Assembly: GCA_025350885.1 (NCBI GenBank)
Contig: JANXXA010000452.1
Span: 1-5,276, forward strand
DNA: 5,276 bases
Source: Phenylobacterium sp.
Lineage (GTDB): Bacteria > Pseudomonadota > Alphaproteobacteria > Caulobacterales > Caulobacteraceae
Direction: 5' to 3'
In this document: one piece after another, positions 1-4,891 of the stretch
How positions within the stretch are numbered: the first letter of the stretch is position 1
How the letters are laid out: every line of letters begins with the position of its first letter
Program-made: the position numbers and the translations under genes
The notes under the pieces: model-generated
The model's database searches: none
Told to the model about the DNA's origin: nothing
The model's input: only the letters and a program-made list of their open reading frames with translations

Positions 1-1236
1 GTCGGCCCCCGCGGCATGCGGATCGAGATGCAGATCCGCACCGAGGCCATGGATCTGGTGGCCGAGGAGGGCGTCGCGGCGCATTGGCGCTACAAGGACA
101 AGTCCTACGGCTTCGACCTCGAACACCAGCAGGCCGCCGGCGGCCGCGACCCGATCGAGAACCTGCGCCACCTGGTCCAGGTGCTGGAACACGGCGGCGA
201 CGCCGACGAGCTGGTCGAGCATGCCAAGCTGGAGATGTTCCTCGACCAGGCGTTCGTGTTCACGCCCAAGGGTCGACTGGTCAGCCTGCCGACCGGCGCC
301 ATGCCGCTGGACTTCGCCTACGCCCTGCACACCGACATCGGCGACACGTGCGTCGGCGTGAAGATCAACGGCGAGCTGAAGCCGCTGCGCACCGTGCTGA
401 TCAACGGCGACGTGGTCGAGGTGATCCGCGGCGGCAAGCCGGTGGTGCCGCCCGACTGGCGCTCGATCACCGTCACCGGCCGCGCCCGCTCGGCCATCCG
501 CCGCCACATCCGACAGACCGAGAAGGAAGAGTTCACCAGGCTCGGCCGCGCCACCATCGACCAGACCTTCGAGGCCGCCGGAAAATCGCGCAAGGACGTC
601 TCGCTGCGTCCCGCCCTCGACCGCTTCGCCGCCGCCACCGAGGACGACCTGTTCGACGCCGTCGGACGTGGCCGCGTCTCCCCGCCGCAGGTTCTGGAGA
701 CGGTGTTTCCCGGCTTGAAGGCCGACGAGCATAAGGCCGCCACCGCCCGCCATCGCATCGAGGACGGCAAGTCGGCCCGGCTCCATGTCCGCGGCGGCGG
801 CCTGACGCCCGGCGTCGCCCTCCACTTCGGCGAATGCTGCTCGCCGGTGCCGGGCGACCGCATCGTCGGAATCCTGGAGCCCGACCGTGAGGGCCTGGCG
901 GTCCACACCATCGACTGCGAACGCCTTGCCGCCTTCGAGGATCAGGAAGAGCTTTGGCGCGACCTGCAATGGACCCCGGAGGCCGAGCGCAACTCTGTCG
1001 CGCGCGCCAAGCTGATCGCCACCATCCGCAATCTGCCCGGCGTGCTGGGCCAAGTCTGCACCGTCATCGGCGAGGCCGGCGGCAACATCGTCCAGCTCAG
1101 GATGCACCACCGTCAGGCCGACTTCTTCGACGTGGACATCGACGTCGACGTCCACGACGCCCGCCACCTGACCCACATCGCCGCCGCACTCCGCGCCAAC
1201 CCCAGCGTCGAGACCGTGGACCGCCGCAAGACCTGA
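1..1236 (+). CDS. spoT: Bifunctional (p)ppGpp synthetase/hydrolase (RelA/SpoT homologue), 5'-truncated by window edge
   Basis: The frame is open from base 1, so the gene begins upstream; 411 codons are visible. Counting the ATG at base 16 as residue 1 (an internal Met, not the start), residues 1-26 are the end of the synthetase domain, with QIRTEAMD and AAHWRYK as in RelA/SpoT enzymes. Residues about 76-138 are a TGS domain (FVFTPKG, LPTGAMPLDFAYALHTDIGD). A helical region follows (GRARSAIRRHIRQ, 155-167). Next is the conserved-cysteine region (ECCSPVPGD at 273-281; VHTIDCERL at 296-304, with Cys274, Cys275 and Cys301). A C-terminal ACT domain spans about 331-403 (NLPGVLGQV). The family makes and degrades (p)ppGpp in the cytoplasm during starvation; alphaproteobacteria usually carry one such long enzyme. 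The hydrolase domain is outside the window, so bifunctionality is inferred. The C-terminal half is full length and undamaged. The symbol could equally be rsh or relA. It converges on the carotenoid oxygenase gene with a 7-base gap. Confidence 0.95.
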   Translation, partial: VGPRGMRIEMQIRTEAMDLVAEEGVAAHWRYKDKSYGFDLEHQQAAGGRDPIENLRHLVQVLEHGGDADELVEHAKLEMFLDQAFVFTPKGRLVSLPTGAMPLDFAYALHTDIGDTCVGVKINGELKPLRTVLINGDVVEVIRGGKPVVPPDWRSITVTGRARSAIRRHIRQTEKEEFTRLGRATIDQTFEAAGKSRKDVSLRPALDRFAAATEDDLFDAVGRGRVSPPQVLETVFPGLKADEHKAATARHRIEDGKSARLHVRGGGLTPGVALHFGECCSPVPGDRIVGILEPDREGLAVHTIDCERLAAFEDQEELWRDLQWTPEAERNSVARAKLIATIRNLPGVLGQVCTVIGEAGGNIVQLRMHHRQADFFDVDIDVDVHDARHLTHIAAALRANPSVETVDRRKT

Positions 1237-1243
1237 GGGCGGC

Positions 1244-2719
1244 TTACCCAGCCACGAACGCCCCGTGCAGGCTGACCGGCAGGGCGCGGTCCATGCGCCA
1301 GGTGACCAGCGGTCCCGCCGCCACCTGGCCCGCATCGAAGGCGTGCAGCTCGGTGGCCTTGGCCGCCAGGTTGACGCTGGGCGCCAGCAGCCAGCCGTCG
1401 AGCTCCGCCGAACCGCCGGGCCGGGCCACGAACACCGCCTCCTCGACCAGATGCCCGGTCCCGAAGCTGAAGGTGTCCTGGCGGCCCGTCTTCCAGTCGT
1501 GAGTGGCCAGGCCGTGGAATAGCGGCTGGCCGTCGCCCGCGCCGGTGGCGTGGATCGTGTAACGCCGCGCGTGTCCGGCGAACCGCCCGTCGGCGCGCGG
1601 GAATTCGGCGCTGACTCCGGTGGCTTCCAGGCTCGCCCGACCATCGGGGCGCAGGGCGATCAGGGTCAGGATCGGACTCGGCTCGGGGGTCCAGACGCCC
1701 TTCATCACGCTGCGTCCGTTGGCCGTGGCGAAACTGGCGTCCGGGCTCAGGCAGCCGTCGAACCGTAACGTCCCGTCGGTCTCTTCCCAGGCCGAGCCAT
1801 AGTGGAAGGCGAAGAACGCCGGCAGTTCATAGATCCGCCGCTTGCCGAGATCGGCCTTGTCCAGCACCAGCACCTGGGTCCCCAGCGCCGGCTTCCAGCT
1901 GAAGCTGTCGGCATAGGGCAGCGTCTGGCGGTCCTGGATCCACGGCTGCAGGATCAGGATCAGATGCCGGTCGGTGGCGGTGAAGTCGTGCACATAGCTC
2001 GCCGCCGGCAGGGCGATCAGATCGGCCCCCTTCAGCGCCCCGTCGCGGCCCAGGCGCCAGACGATCGCCTTGTCGCCGTTCAGGCCCAGGCTCCAGATGT
2101 CGCCGCCCGGCTCGCGCCGCGGGTGGGCGAGGAACGGCATGTGGACCAGATCCGGCCGCAGGGTCTTGATCCCCTTGGTGGACAGGTCGCCGGCGTCCAG
2201 TGCGATCGGCGAGCCGGCTTCCCACAAGGCCCAGATCTCGCCGCCCACCGGCATCACCGAGATGTTCGCGGCATTGGCGTCGTCGTTGTTCTCAACCCGG
2301 GCGCCGCGTTTGGCCGAGGTGCCGAAGCCAGGCGTCACCACGGCGTTGGCGGCGATGTCGGTGCGCCGCTTGGGGGTGTCGATGAAGCGCGCGGCGACGC
2401 TGGCCTCCCCGTCGCGGATGCGGAAGGCGCGCATCAGCCCGTCGCCGTCGAACCAGTGGTCCACCGAGCCGCCGGGGCGATGGAACTTGCCTGGCCCGTT
2501 GCGATAGAGGCTGCCGGCCAGACCCTGGGGGCTGCGCCCGCTGACCCGGCGCATGGGGGTCGGCGGCAGGTCGGTGTCGAGGTCGGCGAACGCCACCCGC
2601 CAGTCCAGGCCGGCGGCGGCCCCCTGGCGCAGCTGGCCGGCGGCCTGCGCCAGTTCCGGGGTGAGGATCGAGGCCATGGCGGCCCCCGACAAGGTCTGCA
2701 ACAGATGACGGCGGTTCAT
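1244..2719 (-). CDS. Carotenoid oxygenase family (CCD/RPE65-like) non-haem iron dioxygenase with Tat-type signal
   Basis: A 491-residue protein, the usual size for bacterial carotenoid/apocarotenoid or lignostilbene cleavage dioxygenases. These enzymes use Fe(II) and O2 to split a conjugated C=C bond into two carbonyl products. Family signatures are RNGPGKF (73-79), HWFDGDG (88-94), ALWEAG (164-169) and DGWLL (441-445). The four expected iron ligands are His199 (LAHP), His244 (YVHDF), His306 (FAFHYGSAWEE) and His485 (SLHGAFV). Likely second-shell glutamates are Glu167, Glu372 and Glu427. The spacing closely resembles Synechocystis apocarotenoid oxygenase as I recall it. The N-terminus NRRHLLQ, then a mild hydrophobic stretch and AQA-A near residue 26, looks like a Tat signal, so a folded iron enzyme in the periplasm is inferred. 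The start at 2719 is chosen because it has GAGGAA 7 bases upstream and exposes this signal; an ATG 25 codons earlier lies inside the upstream gene. The substrate cannot be read from sequence: carotenoid, apocarotenoid and stilbene are all possible. Confidence 0.9.
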   Translation of the reverse strand: MNRRHLLQTLSGAAMASILTPELAQAAGQLRQGAAAGLDWRVAFADLDTDLPPTPMRRVSGRSPQGLAGSLYRNGPGKFHRPGGSVDHWFDGDGLMRAFRIRDGEASVAARFIDTPKRRTDIAANAVVTPGFGTSAKRGARVENNDDANAANISVMPVGGEIWALWEAGSPIALDAGDLSTKGIKTLRPDLVHMPFLAHPRREPGGDIWSLGLNGDKAIVWRLGRDGALKGADLIALPAASYVHDFTATDRHLILILQPWIQDRQTLPYADSFSWKPALGTQVLVLDKADLGKRRIYELPAFFAFHYGSAWEETDGTLRFDGCLSPDASFATANGRSVMKGVWTPEPSPILTLIALRPDGRASLEATGVSAEFPRADGRFAGHARRYTIHATGAGDGQPLFHGLATHDWKTGRQDTFSFGTGHLVEEAVFVARPGGSAELDGWLLAPSVNLAAKATELHAFDAGQVAAGPLVTWRMDRALPVSLHGAFVAG

Positions 2720-2726
2720 GACGCGG

Positions 2727-2732
2727 TTCCTC
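2727..2732 (-). promoter_or_regulatory. Ribosome binding site of the carotenoid oxygenase gene, merged with the upstream stop codon
   Basis: Read on the minus strand, GAGGAA lies 7 bases before the ATG at 2719. Its first bases GA are the last two of the upstream TGA (2733-2731), giving TGAGGAACC. Ribosomes ending the DUF2141 frame stop on this site, so translational coupling is likely. The site also decides the oxygenase start. Confidence 0.75.
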
Positions 2733-3195
2733 AGTCGATATCGATGGTCTGGGCGTTGTCGCCTGCCTTCACTTCGAAGCTGGCGTCGGCCCACTTGGCC
2801 GGCCCCATCGCGCCATGGGCGTTGTTCGAGAAGGCGAAGGGCTCGGTGGGAATGCCGAACGGGTTCGCGCCCATCTTGCCGTCTCCGTTGACGTCGTGGA
2901 ATGCCTTGATCGCGCAGCGTCCAGGCGTCAGCCCCTTGAAGGTTGTCACCACCGCTGTGTCGCCGGAGACCGGGATCATCGCCTGGCCCGCAGCCGGGGC
3001 CTTGTCGCCATAGGCCGCCTCACTGCAGGCCAGCGACAGCATCACCGCCCCAGTCCTGGCCTTCAGGCCCCGGAAGGTCACCGTCAGGGCGCCGGTCTCG
3101 TCGGCGGCGAAGGCCGGCGCTGGCAGGACGCCGACGCTCAGGCTCAAGGTCAGGGAGACCAAGACCATTGTTCGTAGATCGGGGAGGGAGGGCAT
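2731..3195 (-). CDS. DUF2141 family small exported protein
   Basis: A 154-residue protein. Residues 1-30 form a Sec signal peptide: a basic residue in PDLR, a hydrophobic core MVLVSLTLSLSVGVL, then PAPAFA with likely cleavage after residue 30 or 31. The mature part is a small domain with the DUF2141 signature: CAIKAFHDVNGDGKMGANPF (94-113), then GIPTEPFAFSNNAHGAMGP (114-132) and a terminal beta-type segment. Cys57 and Cys94 are the only cysteines, so a periplasmic disulphide is possible. DVNGDGKMG resembles an acidic Ca-binding loop, but family function is unknown to me and metal binding is not shown. The start at 3195 is preferred because GGAG lies 8 bases upstream and the signal peptide begins there; the frame stays open to 3297 without signal-like character. 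It is the first gene of the two-gene minus-strand operon, with the carotenoid oxygenase 11 bases downstream, which suggests related roles at the envelope. Confidence 0.88.
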   Translation of the reverse strand: MPSLPDLRTMVLVSLTLSLSVGVLPAPAFAADETGALTVTFRGLKARTGAVMLSLACSEAAYGDKAPAAGQAMIPVSGDTAVVTTFKGLTPGRCAIKAFHDVNGDGKMGANPFGIPTEPFAFSNNAHGAMGPAKWADASFEVKAGDNAQTIDID

Positions 3196-3203
3196 AGCGG
3201 CGA

Positions 3204-3207
3204 CTCC
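3204..3207 (-). promoter_or_regulatory. Ribosome binding site of the DUF2141 gene
   Basis: GGAG on the minus strand lies 8 bases before the ATG at 3195. It selects this start over the in-frame ATG at 3297 and over the Met at residue 10. Confidence 0.6.
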
Positions 3208-3303
3208 GATACGGTTGATGGTCGTCACGCTAACCACCGGCCGGAGCCCTGTCCCGCCTGACTCGCGGACCGCCGCAGCGCGTTCGCCAACTGACACGCC
3301 GCC

Positions 3304-3329
3304 GTTGGCGCTTCGCGAGCGGCGCCGAC
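3304..3329 (+). other. GC-rich hairpin upstream of pyrE
   Basis: GTTGGCGC (3304-3311) pairs with GCGCCGAC (3322-3329) over 8 positions including one T-G wobble, with a 10-base loop. No T-run follows, so it is not a standard intrinsic terminator. It could be a leader structure, an operator-like site or chance in GC-rich DNA. Confidence 0.3.
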
Positions 3330-3387
3330 CAGGTCATTGCTCACCCCCTTCTTCCGACCGTCGCGAAAGAAGGCTATCCAGCCCAAC

Positions 3388-3972
3388 ATGAACACCGCTG
3401 ACGTCCTCGACGAATTCCGCGCCGCCGGCGCCCTGCGCGAAGGCCACTTCATCCTGGCCTCGGGACGCCACAGCCCGATGTTCCTGCAGAAGAACCTGGT
3501 CTTCCAGTATCCGGAACGGACGCAGCGACTGTGCAAGGCCCTGGCCGAAAAGATCGAGGCGCAATTCGGCAGGCCCGACGTCATCGTCTCGCCGGCGGTC
3601 GGCGCGATCATCCCCGGCTACGAGACCGCCCGCTGGATGGGCGTTCCGGCCATGTACGTCGAGCGCGAGGACGGGGCGTTTCGGCTGCGCCGCGCCTTTC
3701 ACATCGCGCCGGGCGCCAAGGTCGTGGTCATCGAGGACGTGATCACCACCGGCGGTTCGTTCCGCGAGGCCATCGAGCCGATCGAGGCGGCGGGCGGGGT
3801 GGTGCTCTGCTGCGCCTGCATCGTCGACCGTTCCGGCGGCCGCGCCGACGTGGGCTTTCCGCTGGTGGCGCTGGCGACCCTGGACGTGGCGTCCTATGCC
3901 CCAGGCGAGATCCCACCCGAACTCGCCGCCCTGCCGGCCGAAGAGCCAGGCAGCAAGAGGCTGCGGGGATGA
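3388..3972 (+). CDS. pyrE: Orotate phosphoribosyltransferase
   Basis: A 194-residue cytoplasmic enzyme that joins orotate and PRPP to give OMP and pyrophosphate, the fifth step of de novo UMP synthesis. The N-terminus [20 protein letters not shown] with SGRHSP (25-30) is typical of OPRTases, as is [14 protein letters not shown] (68-81). The PRPP-binding loop is [13 protein letters not shown] (112-124), with acidic Glu116-Asp117. Residues 96-103 (GAFRLRRA) lie where the flexible catalytic loop is expected, in the short arginine-rich form rather than the E. coli form. The C-terminus [10 protein letters not shown] resembles the Caulobacter protein. The ATG at 3388 is chosen because homology begins there. 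A TTG at 3337 would add 17 residues that do not fit the family. The nearest purine-rich site, AGAAGG (3368-3373), is 14 bases from the ATG, so initiation may be weak or leaderless. The stop overlaps an ATG in another frame (ATGA, 3969-3972). Confidence 0.96.
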   Translation: MNTADVLDEFRAAGALREGHFILASGRHSPMFLQKNLVFQYPERTQRLCKALAEKIEAQFGRPDVIVSPAVGAIIPGYETARWMGVPAMYVEREDGAFRLRRAFHIAPGAKVVVIEDVITTGGSFREAIEPIEAAGGVVLCCACIVDRSGGRADVGFPLVALATLDVASYAPGEIPPELAALPAEEPGSKRLRG

Positions 3973-4136
3973 AGTTTCGGACCGCTAAGCTCGCCAAGGT
4001 CGCCAAGACTTTGGGGAAGCGCCGCAGGCGGCGGGTCTTAAATCCACCCGCCGTCCGCCCGTCTGGTCTTCTTGGCGGGCTTGGCGGTGAAAATCTGGCT
4101 GACCGCTGCTCGTTCGGTCGGAAAGGATCCCGATGA
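3969..4136 (+). CDS. Doubtful 55-codon ORF bridging pyrE and pdxJ
   Basis: This frame starts at an ATG overlapping the pyrE stop (ATGA, 3969-3972) and ends at a TGA overlapping the pdxJ start (ATGA, 4133-4136). AAGAGG (3955-3960) lies 8 bases before its ATG. The product would be very basic at its N-terminal half ([20 protein letters not shown]) and ends in GRKGSR. I recognise no family. Most of it is a translation of the CGCCAAG inverted repeat at 3991-4088, and such repeats often give accidental ORFs. The overlap geometry is like that of real operon genes, so it is listed, but chance is the more likely explanation. Even if no stable protein is made, its translation could carry ribosomes from pyrE to pdxJ. 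Confidence 0.2.
   Translation: MKFRTAKLAKVAKTLGKRRRRRVLNPPAVRPSGLLGGLGGENLADRCSFGRKGSR
3991..4088. repeat. Intergenic inverted-repeat element with tandem CGCCAAG-type 9-mers
   Basis: The left arm holds two 9-base copies, TCGCCAAGG (3991-3999) and TCGCCAAGA (4000-4008). The right arm holds CTTGGCGGG (4071-4079) and CTTGGCGGT (4080-4088), the same motif reversed. Bases 3992-4008 pair with 4070-4086 at 15 of 17 positions. Between the arms is a second hairpin (4027-4036 with 4046-4055). The motif resembles the dispersed CGCCAAG/CTTGGCG intergenic repeats known to me from many high-GC and other bacterial genomes, so this is probably a small non-coding repeat that settled between pyrE and pdxJ. 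Only one copy is in this window, so its dispersed nature is inferred. Confidence 0.6.
4027..4055 (+). other. Strong hairpin inside the repeat (possible attenuator or weak terminator)
   Basis: GGCGGCGGGT (4027-4036) pairs with ACCCGCCGTC (4046-4055): 8 perfect pairs, then a wobble and a G-C, around the 9-base loop CTTAAATCC. The loop is AT-rich compared with the surroundings. No T-run follows (TCCGCCCG comes next), so factor-independent termination is not well supported. As RNA it could stabilise the upstream pyrE message. Confidence 0.4.
4122..4127 (+). promoter_or_regulatory. Ribosome binding site of pdxJ
   Basis: AAAGGA lies 5 bases before the ATG at 4133, a slightly short but usable spacing. 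It supports this start. Confidence 0.55.
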
Positions 4137-4891
4137 CGAAGCTTCGCCTCGGCGTGAACATCGACCACGTGGCCACAGTGCGAAATGCGCGGGGCGAGGG
4201 CTATCCCGATCCCGTCCGCGCCGCCGAGATGGCGCTGGCCGCCGGCGCCGTCGGGATCACCGCCCACCTGCGCGAGGATCGCCGGCACATCTCCGACGCT
4301 GACATCGACGCGTTGGCGGTGATCTGTCGCAAGCGCGGCCGGCCGCTGAATTTCGAAATGGCGGTGACGCCGGAGATGGAGGCGATCGCGCTGGCCCACC
4401 TGCCGCACGCCGCCTGCCTGGTGCCCGAACGTCGCGAGGAGGTGACCACCGAGGGAGGCCTTGACGTGGTCAAGGGCCACAACGCCATCACCCCGGTCGT
4501 CCGCAGGCTGGTCGGCGCGGGCATTCGCGTCTCCTGCTTCATCGACGCCGATCCGGCCCAGGTGGCCGCGGCCGCCGCCGCCGGGTCACAAGTGATCGAA
4601 CTGCACACGGGCGCCTTCTGCCAGGCGGTGCGCGAGCGGTCCCCGGACGCCAGCCGCCTGCTGGACAACCTCTGCGCCGCGGCGCGCGAGGGCGCCCGGC
4701 TGGGCCTGGAGGTCCATGCCGGCCACGGCATCGACTACGAGACCGTCAAGCCGGTGGCCGTCATCCCCCAACTGCGGGAATTGAACATCGGCCACTTCCT
4801 GATCGGCGAGGCGATCTTCATCGGCCTGGGTCCGGCGATCCAGCGGATGCGCGCCCTGATGGAGGAATCGCGCGCGGTGAACGCGGCGTGA
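4133..4891 (+). CDS. pdxJ: Pyridoxine 5'-phosphate synthase
   Basis: A 252-residue cytoplasmic TIM-barrel enzyme, full length for the family (about 240-255). It condenses 3-amino-2-oxopropyl phosphate with 1-deoxyxylulose 5-phosphate to form pyridoxine 5'-phosphate, the ring-closing step of the DXP-dependent vitamin B6 pathway. Signatures in order are [16 protein letters not shown] (6-21), [16 protein letters not shown] (24-39), [15 protein letters not shown] (41-55), [10 protein letters not shown] (73-82), [16 protein letters not shown] (96-111), FIDADPAQV (136-144), IELHTGAFC (155-163) and VHAGHGIDY (194-202). His45, Glu75 and His198 match the catalytic His/Glu/His described for the E. coli enzyme. 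The C-terminal [16 protein letters not shown] is the phosphate-binding end of the barrel. The start is fixed by homology and by AAAGGA upstream. The stop overlaps the acpS GTG by 4 bases, so the two genes are probably coupled. Confidence 0.97.
   Translation: MTKLRLGVNIDHVATVRNARGEGYPDPVRAAEMALAAGAVGITAHLREDRRHISDADIDALAVICRKRGRPLNFEMAVTPEMEAIALAHLPHAACLVPERREEVTTEGGLDVVKGHNAITPVVRRLVGAGIRVSCFIDADPAQVAAAAAAGSQVIELHTGAFCQAVRERSPDASRLLDNLCAAAREGARLGLEVHAGHGIDYETVKPVAVIPQLRELNIGHFLIGEAIFIGLGPAIQRMRALMEESRAVNAA

Larger units (their letters stand above)
3196..3387. promoter_or_regulatory. Divergent intergenic region between the DUF2141 operon and pyrE
   Basis: These 192 bases lie between two divergently transcribed start codons, so both promoters should be here. 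I see no strong -35/-10 pair on either strand. GGCTATCC at 3372-3379, just before pyrE, partly resembles the GCTA-type -10 of Caulobacter housekeeping promoters, but no good -35 partner is visible. A GC-rich hairpin (3304-3311 with 3322-3329) lies in the pyrE leader side. No convincing small gene was found here. Confidence 0.5.

Noticed and set aside
1223..1243. GCCGC/GCGGC hairpin at the spoT stop as a bidirectional terminator
   Set aside because: Only 5 pairs with an 11-base loop and no T-run on either side; common by chance at this GC content.
2720..2794. 25-codon N-terminal extension of the carotenoid oxygenase from the ATG at 2794
   Set aside because: It lies entirely within the DUF2141 coding sequence in another frame, lacks family similarity and would bury the twin-arginine signal; the ATG at 2719 has a good ribosome binding site.
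1802..3013. 403-codon plus-strand ORF antisense to the oxygenase and DUF2141 genes
   Set aside because: Long antisense frames are expected in high-GC coding DNA with strong third-position G/C; the translation shows no domain, and both minus-strand genes have full family signatures.
3196..3297. 34-codon extension of the DUF2141 protein
   Set aside because: The extension places about 34 extra residues, not signal-like, in front of a complete signal peptide, while the ATG at 3195 has GGAG at the right distance.
3337..3387. TTG-initiated 17-residue extension of PyrE
   Set aside because: The added residues do not fit the family N-terminus and TTG is a rare start; homology begins at the ATG at 3388.
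3991..4088. CRISPR-like array
   Set aside because: The repeat units are 9 bases, arranged as inverted pairs without regular spacers, and no cas gene is present.
4081..4104. Promoter for pdxJ carried by the repeat (TTGGCG, 11 bases, GCTGACC)
   Set aside because: The -35-like part is simply the repeat motif and the -10-like part matches the Caulobacter consensus at too few positions.
3743..4480. 245-codon minus-strand ORF across pyrE, the spacer and pdxJ
   Set aside because: It is antisense to two clear genes, is rich in Arg/Pro/Ala typical of shadow frames and matches no family I recognise.
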